A stretch of DNA of 64,000 nt from Maricaulis sp. Lineage in GTDB: Bacteria > Pseudomonadota > Alphaproteobacteria > Caulobacterales > Maricaulaceae. The translations under genes were made by a program, and so were the position numbers. Below are positions 22,219 through 32,678 of the stretch, piece by piece (the stretch's first letter is position 1; each line of letters starts with the position of its first letter). Below the pieces are notes generated by a model. It was not told the DNA's origin, did not search any database, and worked only from the letters and a program-made list of their open reading frames with translations. The stretch spans positions 1-64,000 of the forward strand of contig NZ_JASBRW010000059.1 of the NCBI RefSeq assembly GCF_030149235.1, given 5' to 3'.

Positions 22219-23511
22219 ATGTTGCTTCGTCTTGGCACCGTATTGGCGAGTGCTCTTGTTCTCGCCAATTGCTCCCCGGCGTCTACCGCCGATCACCCCG
22301 CTGAAGCCGCCACGCCGGCCGCGCTGCAGCCCGTCCTCAATCTTGAACCGCTCTACGCGCTTGAAGCGCAATTGACCGCGCTCGCTGATAGTGGCGTACG
22401 CCCGGGTTATGCGGTCATGGTCGCTGTCGGCGAACAGGTCTTCCATACCAGTGAGGTTGGCCTCGTCGACCTTGAGACGGGCCAGCCGATGACCGTCGAC
22501 AGCCCGATCCGCATCGCCTCGATGACCAAGCCGGTGACCGCGCTGGCCACGATGATGCTGGTCGAGGCGGGGCAGATCGGTCTCGACGACCCGGTGTCCG
22601 ACTACATCCCGTCTTTCGCCGATGTCCGCGTCGCCGTCTCGCCGATGGCCAATGGCGAGGGTGAAATTGAGACCCGCGCTCCGGCCAGCCCGATCACCAT
22701 CCGTCAGCTCCTGACCCATACGGCAGGGATCGGCTACATCTTCGAGACCGATACGGACCTGGGCCGGCTCTACCTGGAAAACTCGCTCTATAACGGCGAT
22801 GGCGACCTCGCCGCCCGCATGGACCGCCTGGCCGAGTTGCCGCTGTATGTCGATCCGGGCGCGCGCTGGATCTATTCCTATTCCAATGATGTGCTCGGCC
22901 GCGTGATCGAGGTGGCCTCCGGTGAAAGCCTCGAGGGTTTCATGGAGACCCGCATCTTCACGCCGCTCGACATGCACAATACCGGCTTCTTCTTCGACGA
23001 TGTGGCCTTCGAGGAAGCGGATATGACCCCGCTCTACATTCATGATGAGAGCGGCGCGATGGTCGAGTTCGCCCAGCCTAATCCGGACTGGGCGTCCGGC
23101 GGGGGCGGTCTGGTGTCCACCGCGTCTGACTATATCCGTTTTGCCATGATGCTGGCCAATGGCGGTGCGCTCGGTGATGTGCGCCTGATCAGCGAAGAGA
23201 CCCTGGCGGAGATGATGTCGCCTCAGGTTTCGCGAGAGCAGCTAGGCAATGGCTGGGAAGGTGCCAGCTATGGCTTCGGCTTTGCCGTGGTCGTCCCGCC
23301 GGCCGAGGGTGAGGAACCGCAGGGCATTCCCGGCGATGTCAGCTGGGGCGGCTATTTCGATACCGATTTCGTGGTCATGCCGTCGCAGCGGATTTCCGCC
23401 GTCATCATGACCCAGATCCAGCCGGGCCCGCATCAGCCTGGGCCACGCTCCAGCGCAGTCTTCAGGCCCTATCTCTACCAGGGTGTGACGGCCGCCCAGC
23501 AGGACGAATAA
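22219..23511 (+). CDS. Serine hydrolase / beta-lactamase class C family protein (putative lipoprotein)
   Basis: RIASMTKPVTALA (SxxK), YSYSND, lipobox-like ASALVLANCS. Confidence 0.85.
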   Translation: MLLRLGTVLASALVLANCSPASTADHPAEAATPAALQPVLNLEPLYALEAQLTALADSGVRPGYAVMVAVGEQVFHTSEVGLVDLETGQPMTVDSPIRIASMTKPVTALATMMLVEAGQIGLDDPVSDYIPSFADVRVAVSPMANGEGEIETRAPASPITIRQLLTHTAGIGYIFETDTDLGRLYLENSLYNGDGDLAARMDRLAELPLYVDPGARWIYSYSNDVLGRVIEVASGESLEGFMETRIFTPLDMHNTGFFFDDVAFEEADMTPLYIHDESGAMVEFAQPNPDWASGGGGLVSTASDYIRFAMMLANGGALGDVRLISEETLAEMMSPQVSREQLGNGWEGASYGFGFAVVVPPAEGEEPQGIPGDVSWGGYFDTDFVVMPSQRISAVIMTQIQPGPHQPGPRSSAVFRPYLYQGVTAAQQDE

Positions 23512-23545
23512 AAAAGGCCCGCCAAACGGCGGGCCTTTTCTTTTT
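23511..23545. terminator. Bidirectional Rho-independent terminator between convergent genes
   Basis: AAAAGGCCCGCC-AAAC-GGCGGGCCTTTT with T/A tracts on both sides. Confidence 0.9.
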
Positions 23546-23561
23546 CAGATGCGCTTGAAGC

Positions 23562-24170
23562 CTAGCCGAAAATCGTCTGGGCCATAGACATGGCGACCAG
23601 CATCGGGAAGGACAGAAGCGTATTGGTGCGCGAGAACAGCATCGCCGTCCGCGCCGCTTTCGGCTTGGCGTCCGCATCCGCTTCGACAATACCGAGGGCG
23701 ATCTTCTGGTTCGGCCAGATCACGAACCAGACATTGAACGCCATGATCAGGGCCAGCCACATGCCGATGCCGATGAAGGAATATTGCGGCGTATAGACGT
23801 CTGCGATCAGTCCGAGGCTGAGCACTTCAACCATATAGCCGCGCAGCGCTGCGATGATCAGGCCAGTCAGGACCGTAAAAGCGGCGCCCCAACGGAACCA
23901 GAACAGCGCGGCCGGCGCGATCACCTTGCCGATGGCCGGCTTCTGCTCATCGGGAATATTCGGCATGTTCGGGATCTGGACGAAGTTGAAGTACCAGAGC
24001 AGCCCAATCCACATGATGCCCGCGACGACGTGCGTCCAGCGCGCGATCGCCTGCCAGAGCGCTGGCCCGGCATCGACCCCGCCCCAGAGGACATAGGACG
24101 CCACCAGAAGGATGGCGATCAGTATAGAGACATGTACCGTGGTACGAAGATTAGTCAGAATTGCAGCCAT
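23562..24170 (-). CDS. PuuD-like urate hydroxylase membrane domain protein
   Basis: RWTHVVAGIMWIGLLWYFNFVQIP, WFRWGAAFTVLTGL, NVWFVIWPNQK. Confidence 0.75.
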   Translation of the reverse strand: MAAILTNLRTTVHVSILIAILLVASYVLWGGVDAGPALWQAIARWTHVVAGIMWIGLLWYFNFVQIPNMPNIPDEQKPAIGKVIAPAALFWFRWGAAFTVLTGLIIAALRGYMVEVLSLGLIADVYTPQYSFIGIGMWLALIMAFNVWFVIWPNQKIALGIVEADADAKPKAARTAMLFSRTNTLLSFPMLVAMSMAQTIFG

Positions 24171-24176
24171 GAGGCC

Positions 24177-24211
24177 CCTCCCCGAGGAATCAAACTCCTG
24201 TATCGGGGAGG
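24177..24211 (-). promoter_or_regulatory. Perfect 9-bp (plus inner 4-bp) hairpin sequestering the SD of the PuuD-like gene
   Basis: CCTCCCCGA..TCGGGGAGG inverted repeat; on the minus strand GGGGAGG lies in the 3' arm, 6 nt before ATG 24170. Confidence 0.7.
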
Positions 24212-24249
24212 GAAATTAGCCGAATTCGCCTCTCAGGATAAGCCCCGCC

Positions 24250-25206
24250 CTATTGGCCCTCGGCTTCAGCGTCATCGCTGGAGCGCGCAACATTGAGCGT
24301 CAGAAGCAGGGGCACAGCCACGAAGACCGAGGAATACGTCCCGATCACCACGCCCCAGATCATGGCCAGAGAGAAGCCTTTCAGCGCCGATCCACCAATC
24401 AGGTAGAGCGAAAACAGCGCGATCAGTGTCGTCACAGAGGTCAGGATGGTGCGCGACAGCGTGTCATTCAACGAGAGGTCCAGAACCTCGTCGAGCGGAC
24501 GCTTCTTGTACTTGCGCAGATTCTCCCGGATGCGGTCATAGACGACCACGGTGTCGTTCATGGAGTAACCGACAATGGTGAGGATGGCCGCGACGGTCGC
24601 CAGGTCGAACGTCATTTGTGTAATGGCGAACAGACCGACCGTGGCGATAACATCGTGCGTGAGGGCCAGGACCGCGCCGAAGGAGTAGGCCGGCTGGTCA
24701 AAGCGAAGAAGGATGTAGGCCAGCATCAGGATCAGCGCCACCACGATGGCGATGATACCGGTCTGGATCAGTTCTCCAGATACCGCCGCACCGATAACGG
24801 AATCGCCCCGCAGATCAATACCCGGGAAGCTCGCTGAGAGGGCTTCGCGCAGGGCCAGGCCGGCAGCCTGTTGCGCCTGCTCGGCCTCAATGCCCTCACC
24901 CGGCTGCAATGGCAGGGTGATCATGACACTGCGAACCTCACCGGCGGGGGCACGAGAGGCCTGGATCTCCGATTCACCAAAGCCGAGACCATCGGCAACA
25001 GCACGCAGCTCATCCGCCGGTTCATCGGTCATCACTTCCAGCTGGATACCACCACGGAAATCAATTCCGAAATTGATGCCGAAACCGAAATAGGCGCCGA
25101 CCGAGCCCAGCATGAGGGCAAGGGAGACCAGCAGCGCCATGCGGCGCAGGCGTATGAAACCATACTCGGTGCCGGTGGGCAGGTAGTTGACGAGAGCAAA
25201 GGACAT
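24250..25206 (-). CDS. secF: Protein translocase subunit SecF
   Basis: GINFGIDFRGGIQLEV; VGYSMNDTVVVYDRIRENLR. Confidence 0.95.
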   Translation of the reverse strand: MSFALVNYLPTGTEYGFIRLRRMALLVSLALMLGSVGAYFGFGINFGIDFRGGIQLEVMTDEPADELRAVADGLGFGESEIQASRAPAGEVRSVMITLPLQPGEGIEAEQAQQAAGLALREALSASFPGIDLRGDSVIGAAVSGELIQTGIIAIVVALILMLAYILLRFDQPAYSFGAVLALTHDVIATVGLFAITQMTFDLATVAAILTIVGYSMNDTVVVYDRIRENLRKYKKRPLDEVLDLSLNDTLSRTILTSVTTLIALFSLYLIGGSALKGFSLAMIWGVVIGTYSSVFVAVPLLLTLNVARSSDDAEAEGQ

Positions 25207-25222
25207 TGTCTGATCCCTCCCC

Positions 25223-26887
25223 TTAAAGCGGCAGCTTGGTCGGCTTCACGGTCCGCAGCCAGGTCACGGCCAGCAGACGCGAGAAGACGAACGCGGTGAA
25301 GACGGAGGTGACAACCCCGATACCCAGGGTAATGGCAAAGCCTCGGACAGGGCCGGCGCCGAGGAAGATCAGTACCAGAGCGGCGATCAGCGTCGTAACG
25401 TTGGCATCAAGAATAGCAGCCCCGGCGCGTTGATATCCGCCCTCGATGGCCAGCATGGGTGATCGCTTGTAAAGCCTGACCTCCTCGCGTATGCGCTCGA
25501 AGATCAGGACGTTGGCGTCCACCGCCATGCCAATTGTCAGAATGATACCCGCGATACCCGGCAGCGTCAGCGTGGCGCCAAGACCGGACAAGGCACCCAG
25601 GATCAGCACCACATTCACCAGCAAGGCTGTGGTCGAGAAAATGCCGAACACGCCATAGGCGGCGAGCATAAAGATGATCACGCCGACAAAGCCGATAATG
25701 ATCGCGATCCGGCCGCTTTCGATCTGGTCCTGGCCCAGCGTCGGCGAGATCGTGCGGCGATCGACCGGCGTCAGGGTGGCTGGAAGCGCACCGGCGCTCA
25801 GCAGGATGGCGAGATCATTGGCGGTCTCATAGTTGAAATTGCCGGTAATGATGCCAGAGCCGTTGAGAATGGGATCATTGATCCGCGGATCGGTAATGAC
25901 CTCATCATCGAGCTTGATCGCGAAGCGGCGGCCGCGGAAATTGCGGGTGGTGTCGGCAAAGATACGCGAACCCTGAGGGTCAAAGCGGAATGACACAGCG
26001 GGCAGACCCGTATTCGGGTCCTGGCTGACGCCCGCATCGGTCAGATTTTCCCCGCTCAGCAGTTCACGGGTTTCGATGACAACGAAACCACCGCCATTGG
26101 ACGGCGAACGGCGGACGATCTGGCGCCCAGGGGGCACGCGCGCCTCACCATTGGGGCCCGGGTCAATGCGGTCATCAACCATGTGGAAGGTCATCACCGC
26201 CTGAGAAGTCACCAGGTCGATGATGCGTTGCGGATCATCAGCACCCGGAACCTGTACCAGAACGCGGTTCTGCCCCTGACGGGCAATGGTCGGATCATTC
26301 GTGCCCAGGCCATCGAGACGGCCGCGAACCACTTCAATCGACTGTGCGATCGTGCGGTCCTGGATCGATTCAAACTGGGCGTCGGTGATCGAGATGCGGA
26401 TTTCGTTTGGTGTCTCGTCGCTCAGCGAGGCGAAATCGAGCACATTTTCCTGGACGAAACTGGTCGCTGTGGGCTGCGACTGGACCGGACGCTGCAGAGA
26501 TTGCAGGCGGTCATAGGCTTCCTGGCGATCCTGCGGGCGGATCACCAGAACCACGACTTCATCGCCAATCACCGTCACCGAGCGATACAGGCGCGGTCCA
26601 TCGCCCTGCATGGCCTGGATCGCATCATCGCGCAACGAGGCCAGCTGACGCTCGCGGACCTCGTCCATATCGACCTGGAAGACGATATGGGACCCGCCCT
26701 GCAGGTCGAGGCCGAGGTTGACCGCCCGGCTGGGGATATAACCCCAAATGCCCTGTGCGACCGGCTCACCCGCAGCGTTGGGCTGATAACGCTGTTCCTC
26801 GGGAACAAGATTGGGGATGGAATACATCACGCCCAGGGCAATGGCCCCGATAATGGCGAGAAGCTTCCAGCGGCCGAAATAGAGCAT
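25223..26887 (-). CDS. secD: Protein translocase subunit SecD
   Basis: NLGLDLQGGSHIVFQVD; MAVDANVLIFERIREE. Confidence 0.96.
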   Translation of the reverse strand: MLYFGRWKLLAIIGAIALGVMYSIPNLVPEEQRYQPNAAGEPVAQGIWGYIPSRAVNLGLDLQGGSHIVFQVDMDEVRERQLASLRDDAIQAMQGDGPRLYRSVTVIGDEVVVLVIRPQDRQEAYDRLQSLQRPVQSQPTATSFVQENVLDFASLSDETPNEIRISITDAQFESIQDRTIAQSIEVVRGRLDGLGTNDPTIARQGQNRVLVQVPGADDPQRIIDLVTSQAVMTFHMVDDRIDPGPNGEARVPPGRQIVRRSPSNGGGFVVIETRELLSGENLTDAGVSQDPNTGLPAVSFRFDPQGSRIFADTTRNFRGRRFAIKLDDEVITDPRINDPILNGSGIITGNFNYETANDLAILLSAGALPATLTPVDRRTISPTLGQDQIESGRIAIIIGFVGVIIFMLAAYGVFGIFSTTALLVNVVLILGALSGLGATLTLPGIAGIILTIGMAVDANVLIFERIREEVRLYKRSPMLAIEGGYQRAGAAILDANVTTLIAALVLIFLGAGPVRGFAITLGIGVVTSVFTAFVFSRLLAVTWLRTVKPTKLPL

Positions 26888-26914
26888 GGCGGAAGACCTG
26901 GAGTTTGAAAGAAC

Positions 26915-27214
26915 TTAGTTGGCGGCGTCGTTGGCCGGCTTCGGCTCGGTACGGCCGCGCACGTCGATGACGGTTTGCTTCACGACCTTGACCTTGACGC
27001 CATCGCCCAGATCCAGCGTCACCTCGGCATCAGCGACCTTGGCCACCTTGCCGATCAGACCGCCCTGGGTGACGACTTCATCGCCTTTTTTCAGCGCTTC
27101 GAGCATGGAGGTATGTTCTTTCTGGCGCTTCTGCTGCGGCCGGATGATCAGGAAATAGAAGACAGCGATCATCAGGCCGAACATGACAATCATGTTCATG
27201 ATTTCAGCATTCAT
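26915..27214 (-). CDS. yajC: Preprotein translocase subunit YajC
   Basis: FYFLIIRPQQKRQKEHTSMLEALKKGDEVVTQGGLIGKV; start MNAEIMN at 27214. Confidence 0.93.
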   Translation of the reverse strand: MNAEIMNMIVMFGLMIAVFYFLIIRPQQKRQKEHTSMLEALKKGDEVVTQGGLIGKVAKVADAEVTLDLGDGVKVKVVKQTVIDVRGRTEPKPANDAAN

Positions 27215-27272
27215 GGCGTTCTCAGCTCCGCGTAGGCGCCGGCACACGCCGGCGAACAAAAGATTGCGCGGG

Positions 27273-27300
27273 ACTATATCGGTGTGGGAACAGCTTGCAA
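27273..27300 (-). promoter_or_regulatory. Candidate sigma-70-type promoter for yajC-secDF
   Basis: Minus strand TTGCAA-N16-TATAGT about 60 bp upstream of yajC. Confidence 0.5.
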
Positions 27301-27331
27301 CAAGCCCAAGCGGTAGAATGGATGTGCGAAA

Positions 27332-28252
27332 TCAGCGCAAATGCCGCATCGGGTCTTCCGGATTGACCCCCCGGCGGATCTCGAAATGGACTTGCGGGGA
27401 ATCCACAGTGCCGGACGATCCGGCTTCGGCGATCACCTGGCCGCGCTCAACCTGGTCGCCTTCGCGCACCAGCAAGCGGCGATTATGGGCGTAGGCCGTC
27501 ACATAGCCGTTGGAATGTCGCAGCAGCACCAGCTGACCATAACCGGCCAGCTCGGAGCCTGCATAGACGACCTGGCCAGCGGCAGAGGCGCGGACCTGCG
27601 TCCCGGCGCTGACCTCGATATTGATACCGTCATTGCGGCCGCCGCTATCGGTCCGGCCAAACCCGGAAATCACGCGGCCGCGGACGGGCCAGTCAAAACG
27701 CGGTGCATTCGCTGCCGGCTCACGGCTCTCCACCCGGGCATCTCGGCGGCTGGTCGCGCTTGGCCGCGTCGGGCCGCTGGAGCGGCCGGCAGCACTGGCA
27801 ACCTGGGTGCCGGCCGGCAACTGGATCTGCTGGCCGACCTCAATGGCATAAGGCGCGCGAATACCATTGTGCGAGGCCAGCGTCTGGAACGGAATATTGT
27901 AGCGCAGACCGATGCGATAGAGGTTCTCGCCCCGCTGCACCACATGCACCGGCGGGCGCGGCATCGACAGCGATTGCCCAACGCGCAAGGTGTAGGGCGC
28001 ATTCAGCCCATTGGTGCTGGCCAGTTCGCGCATGGAGACACCGCAGCGCTCTGCCACTTCAGACAGGGTATCTCCGGAGCGAACCGTATATCCATTTCGG
28101 CAAGCGCGGTTGACCGGGCGTGGAACGCTGGAGCGGCCCGATGCTTCGACGCTGCGATAATCCACGCGTGCGGGCTCGCGCGGTGCCGAAGCACAGCCAA
28201 CAAGCACGGTGGAAACCACCGCAAACACACCGATGAGGACACGCATTCGCAT
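27332..28252 (-). CDS. LysM + M23 peptidoglycan peptidase-like lipoprotein (NlpD/EnvC-like)
   Basis: Lipobox VSTVLVGCA; two LysM motifs; GQVVYAGSELAGYGQLVLLRHSNGYVTAYAHNRRLLV. Confidence 0.9.
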   Translation of the reverse strand: MRMRVLIGVFAVVSTVLVGCASAPREPARVDYRSVEASGRSSVPRPVNRACRNGYTVRSGDTLSEVAERCGVSMRELASTNGLNAPYTLRVGQSLSMPRPPVHVVQRGENLYRIGLRYNIPFQTLASHNGIRAPYAIEVGQQIQLPAGTQVASAAGRSSGPTRPSATSRRDARVESREPAANAPRFDWPVRGRVISGFGRTDSGGRNDGINIEVSAGTQVRASAAGQVVYAGSELAGYGQLVLLRHSNGYVTAYAHNRRLLVREGDQVERGQVIAEAGSSGTVDSPQVHFEIRRGVNPEDPMRHLR

Positions 28253-28379
28253 CGAACGGAGCACGCCTTCCACACACGTCAAACACAAAATCCACGCCAT
28301 CAAGCCAGAGAAGGCTTAACCGGCGGTTATCCATATCCGGCATGCCCGGAAATCGTGGCGCATGTTTGATGAAAGGCGA

Positions 28380-29021
28380 TCAAAGCGCCTTGGCTTCCCC
28401 CTTCACCATCGGCACGAAGCGGACATCCATGAGCTCCTGCTCATGGATGTCGCCGTCAGTGCGGGTGTATCGGACGAGCACCTGGCGCCCTGGCCGGTCC
28501 ACGGGAGCAATGGCAATGCCGCCATCCTTGAGCTGCTCGAGGATCGCATCAGGCCGCTGCGGGGCCGAAGCGGTCAGAATAATGCGGTCAAACGGGGCCT
28601 GTTCCGGCCAACCGACCGATCCGTCCCCGACACGGGTCACGACATTGGTCAGGCCCAGCGCCGTAAGACGCTCTTCGGCCTCTCGCGATAGGGTGCGATA
28701 GCGTTCCACCGAGTAAACCCGCCGGGCCAGGCGCGACAGTATTGCCGCCTGGTAACCCGAGCCAGTGCCAATCTCGAGCACCTTGTCGCGATCACCGAGG
28801 TCGAGGGCCTGGGTCATCAGGGCCACGATAAGAGGCTGGGAAATGGTCTGACCGCAATCAATCGGCAGGGGACGGTCATCGAATGCCTGGTCGCCGAAGC
28901 GCTGCGGCACGAACAAGTCGCGCGGCGTACGCTCGATCGCGCCGAGCACAGCCTTGTTGGTCACACCGCCGCCGCGCAGCGACATCACCAGCTGGATCAT
29001 GCGCGGATCGGGCATTGTCAT
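28380..29021 (-). CDS. pcm: Protein-L-isoaspartate O-methyltransferase
   Basis: IGTGSGYQAAILSRLARRVYSVER; linked to surE. Confidence 0.92.
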   Translation of the reverse strand: MTMPDPRMIQLVMSLRGGGVTNKAVLGAIERTPRDLFVPQRFGDQAFDDRPLPIDCGQTISQPLIVALMTQALDLGDRDKVLEIGTGSGYQAAILSRLARRVYSVERYRTLSREAEERLTALGLTNVVTRVGDGSVGWPEQAPFDRIILTASAPQRPDAILEQLKDGGIAIAPVDRPGRQVLVRYTRTDGDIHEQELMDVRFVPMVKGEAKAL

Positions 29022-29033
29022 CAGGCTTGTATC

Positions 29034-29831
29034 CTAGTGCTTGGGCGGTACGCCGCCGAGCATGCTCTTCAAATTACCCAAAGTCTCGCCGTGGGTGAGG
29101 TCCATGTGCAGGGGTGTCACCGAAATCTTGCCCTCATAGATGGCCTTGAGATCAACCCCGTCCGGCGGATTGGACAATAATCCCTTGAAGGCCAGCCAGT
29201 AATAATCTTCGCCGCGCGGATCCGTGCGCTGATCGGCATGCAGGATATGCTGATCCCGGCGGCCCTGGCGGGTCACTTCAACCTCGTGCACATCCTCGGG
29301 CTTGCGGTCCGGGAAATTGATGTTGATCAACACGTCCTCGGGCCATTTCAGGTCGAAAAGCCGCCGCAGGATCGGTGCGCCATAAAGCTCGGCCGTTTCC
29401 CATTCGATGGGGTCACCCTTCTTGAACCCATAGGCCTGGCTGAGGGCGACAGAGGGGATACCCAGCTGCATACCCTGCATCGCACCGGCCACGGTGCCCG
29501 AGAAGGTCACGTCCTCGGCGATGTTCTGGCCGCGATTAACGCCGGACAGGACGAGGTCGGGACGCTTGCCCGGAATGATGTCCTGCACGCCGATCAGGAC
29601 GCAATCGGTTGGCGTGCCGGTCACCGAAAAACGGCGTTCATCCCACTGCCGAATGCGCAGCGGGTCATGCAGGGTCAGGGACCGGCCAGCACCGGACTGC
29701 TCCTCATGCGGCGCCACAATCCAGATGTCATCGGACAGTTCACGGGCGATCTTTTCCAGCGATGACAATCCGTGAGCGCGGATGCCGTCATCATTGGTCA
29801 GGAGAATGCGCGGGTTGTCCGGGATCATCAC
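29034..29831 (-). CDS. surE: 5'-nucleotidase SurE
   Basis: [36 protein letters not shown]. Confidence 0.96.
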   Translation of the reverse strand: MMIPDNPRILLTNDDGIRAHGLSSLEKIARELSDDIWIVAPHEEQSGAGRSLTLHDPLRIRQWDERRFSVTGTPTDCVLIGVQDIIPGKRPDLVLSGVNRGQNIAEDVTFSGTVAGAMQGMQLGIPSVALSQAYGFKKGDPIEWETAELYGAPILRRLFDLKWPEDVLININFPDRKPEDVHEVEVTRQGRRDQHILHADQRTDPRGEDYYWLAFKGLLSNPPDGVDLKAIYEGKISVTPLHMDLTHGETLGNLKSMLGGVPPKH

Positions 29832-31109
29832 CTAGCCCCCGATCGTCTCGACACCGCCCATGTAAGGACGCAGAACTTGCGGCACATTGATGGTCCCATC
29901 AGCATTCTGATGGTTTTCCATCACCGCCAGAAGGGCCCGGCCCACAGCCACACCGGAACCGTTGAGCGTGTGCAGGAATTGCGGCCGCTTCTCGCCGTCC
30001 TTGCGGAAACGGGCATTCATCCGCCGCGCCTGGAAGGGACCGCAATTGGAGCAGGAGGAAATCTCGCGGTAAGTCCCTTGGCTCGGCAGCCAGACCTCGA
30101 GGTCATAGGTGCGCTTGGCGGAGAACCCCATATCGCCAGTGCAAAGCAGCATGACGCGATAAGGCAGTTCGAGAAGCTGCAGGATCTTCTCGGCACATCC
30201 GGTCATGCGGTCCAGTTCGGCGGCGCTGTTTTCCGGATCTGTCAGCGAGACCATTTCCACCTTCTGGAACTGGTGCACGCGGATCATGCCGCGGGTGTCA
30301 CGTCCTGCCGATCCGGCTTCGGAGCGGAAACAGGGCGTAAAGGCGGTCATGCGCATCGGCAGTGTGTCCTCGGCGTGAATGGTTTCTCGCGCGAGATTGG
30401 TCAGCGGCACTTCCGATGTCGGGATCAGCCAGTAGCCATTGGTCGTCCGGAAGCTGTCTTCGGCAAACTTGGGCAATTGTCCGGTCCCGAACATCGCCTC
30501 GTCACGCACCATGTAAGGCGGGCTCACCTCGGTGTAGCCATGCTCAGAGGTATGCAGATCGAGCATGAACTGCGCCAGAGCCCGCTCCAGCCGGGCCAGC
30601 TGCCCTTTGAGAGCAACAAAGCGCGAGCCCGAGAGTTCCGCGGCTTTTTCGAAATCCATCTGCCCGAGCGACTCGCCGAGATCAACGTGATCCTTGGGCT
30701 CGAAGTCAAAGGCCCGGGGCTCACCCCAGCGGCGCACCTCGGCATTGTCCTCTTCGCTCTCGCCTTGCGGCACACCGTCTTCCGGCAAGTTTGGCAGGGC
30801 CGCCAAGTGTTGATTGAGCGTCTCGTCGTAATGCCGGGCTTCCTCACCCGCCTCTTCAAGCACGCTTTTGAGGCGGTCGACCTCGCCGCGCAGGCGATTG
30901 AACTCGTCCTCATCACCCTGTGCCTTGGCGCGGCCGATTTGCTTGGACAGCGTATTGCGCTCGGTCTCAGCCTCCTGTTGCCGGGTCAGGGCATCGCGGC
31001 GTTTCTTGTCGATATCGAGCAGGCGTCCGGCCTGGGCCTCGACGCCGCGTAGCGCCAGCCCTGCGTCAAAAGCGTGCGGGTCGTCGCGAATAATCTTGAT
31101 GTCATGCAT
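29832..31109 (-). CDS. serS: Seryl-tRNA synthetase
   Basis: [22 protein letters not shown]; class II motifs [25 protein letters not shown]. Confidence 0.97.
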   Translation of the reverse strand: MHDIKIIRDDPHAFDAGLALRGVEAQAGRLLDIDKKRRDALTRQQEAETERNTLSKQIGRAKAQGDEDEFNRLRGEVDRLKSVLEEAGEEARHYDETLNQHLAALPNLPEDGVPQGESEEDNAEVRRWGEPRAFDFEPKDHVDLGESLGQMDFEKAAELSGSRFVALKGQLARLERALAQFMLDLHTSEHGYTEVSPPYMVRDEAMFGTGQLPKFAEDSFRTTNGYWLIPTSEVPLTNLARETIHAEDTLPMRMTAFTPCFRSEAGSAGRDTRGMIRVHQFQKVEMVSLTDPENSAAELDRMTGCAEKILQLLELPYRVMLLCTGDMGFSAKRTYDLEVWLPSQGTYREISSCSNCGPFQARRMNARFRKDGEKRPQFLHTLNGSGVAVGRALLAVMENHQNADGTINVPQVLRPYMGGVETIGG

Positions 31110-31177
31110 GGGGAAGATCCGGTCGGGATAGTGTGTTGCAACGGCTATAGCCGTGCCTGCGCGAGCCGTAAACCGGA

Positions 31178-31984
31178 TCAGCTGTCGCTTTCAACGTCCT
31201 CTTTGGGTTCCATGAATTTCATGGCCCCGATCGAGAGGAAGTAGAGCAGCAGCAGTGCTCCACCGAGAAGGATCTGACTGACCGGGTCCGGCGGCGTCGC
31301 AAAAGCCGCAAACAGGGCGATACCGACGACGGCAAAACGCCACCCCTTGAGCATTGTTTGTGAGCGAACTATTCCGGCTTTGGCCAAGAGCATCATCAGG
31401 ATCGGCATCTGGAAAGAGATCCCGAACACGAGCATCAGCGTCGTGATCAGATTCATGTAATCTGACACGTTCAGCAAAAGCTCGATCGACAGGCCGGTTT
31501 CCGCCCCCACCTGTTCCTGCCCAAGCGAGAAGCGCATGACCATGGGCAGAACGATGAAATAGACAAACGCCACGCCAAGACCGAACAGGCCCGGCGACAG
31601 CACCATGAAGGGCAGGAAAGCGCCCCGCTCATTGTTGTAAAGGCCGGGCGCAACAAAGCCGTACACCTGCCAGGCGATGACCGGGAAAATAACGATAACC
31701 GCGGCGACCAGGGCCAGTTTCAACCGTACAAAGAAAAACTCGAGGGGGGCAAAGAAGTTCGCCGTCAGGTCGAGCTCCTCTACCGGCACGCCGCGTGTCA
31801 CTGCGGCAGCGTCGCGATAGGGCAGCAAAAGCCACTCATACAACACGTTCGAGACCAGGAAAGCGCCAATAAAGGCCACCAGCAGAAAACCGATGACCAG
31901 CATCAGGCGCTGACGCAGCTCGATCAAATGTTCCATCAGGGGCGCGCGGCTGGCCTCGACCTCGTCTTTCTCAACGGTGCTCAT
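31178..31984 (-). CDS. tatC: Sec-independent protein translocase TatC
   Basis: [36 protein letters not shown]. Confidence 0.96.
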   Translation of the reverse strand: MSTVEKDEVEASRAPLMEHLIELRQRLMLVIGFLLVAFIGAFLVSNVLYEWLLLPYRDAAAVTRGVPVEELDLTANFFAPLEFFFVRLKLALVAAVIVIFPVIAWQVYGFVAPGLYNNERGAFLPFMVLSPGLFGLGVAFVYFIVLPMVMRFSLGQEQVGAETGLSIELLLNVSDYMNLITTLMLVFGISFQMPILMMLLAKAGIVRSQTMLKGWRFAVVGIALFAAFATPPDPVSQILLGGALLLLYFLSIGAMKFMEPKEDVESDS

Positions 31985-32385
31985 TGGGTTTGATCACTGT
32001 CCTCGGCCGCTGGCGGCACCGCCGGTTTTGCGCCGGCCTGGGCCTTGCGGGCCATCAGCTTTTGTTCAAACGGGTCAGCCTTGGAGAGCTTCAGCTGGCG
32101 GATTTTCTCATCCTGCGCGTCCAGCGCGACCTGGTCGAGCTCGCCGCGAATTTCCTCGATCGGATTGGCCTTCTTGAGGGCTTCAATCTCCTTGCGCAGC
32201 TCGGACAGCTCGGTTTCACGGCCGATCTCGTCAAAACTATGCTGGAATTCGCGGGCCATGGCCCGGGCCTGCCCGACCATGCGACCCACTCGCCGCATCA
32301 ATACCGGTAGCTGCTGCGGCCCTACCACAACCAGAGCAAGGACCAGCACCACCAGCATTTCCGGCATGCCGATGCCGGGGTTCAT
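31981..32385 (-). CDS. tatB: Sec-independent protein translocase TatB
   Basis: GMPEMLVVLVLALVVVGPQQLPVLMRRVGR; position between tatA and tatC. Confidence 0.92.
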   Translation of the reverse strand: MNPGIGMPEMLVVLVLALVVVGPQQLPVLMRRVGRMVGQARAMAREFQHSFDEIGRETELSELRKEIEALKKANPIEEIRGELDQVALDAQDEKIRQLKLSKADPFEQKLMARKAQAGAKPAVPPAAEDSDQTQ

Positions 32386-32388
32386 CGC

Positions 32389-32610
32389 TTAGCTCCCGGT
32401 CTTTTCGTCTTCGCGGGATTTGTCATCAATGGCACCGGCCTGTTCTTCACCGTCCTTGCCATCGGTCTCATCATCTTCACGCAAACCCTTACGGAAGCTC
32501 GTGATACCCTTGGCGAAATCGCCCATGACAGCAGCGATCTTGCCACGACCGCCGAACAGAACGGCAGCCAAGAGAACCACAATCGCGATTTGCCATACAC
32601 CTGGAGCCAT
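32389..32610 (-). CDS. tatA: Sec-independent protein translocase TatA
   Basis: VWQIAIVVLLAAVLFGGRGKIAAVMGDFAKGITSFRKG. Confidence 0.93.
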   Translation of the reverse strand: MAPGVWQIAIVVLLAAVLFGGRGKIAAVMGDFAKGITSFRKGLREDDETDGKDGEEQAGAIDDKSREDEKTGS

Positions 32611-32678
32611 TTGCCCCTCCGTCTCACCAATTACTGTTTAGGTCTAATCCAGACGCGCGCCCGCGTCCAACCCCTGCG

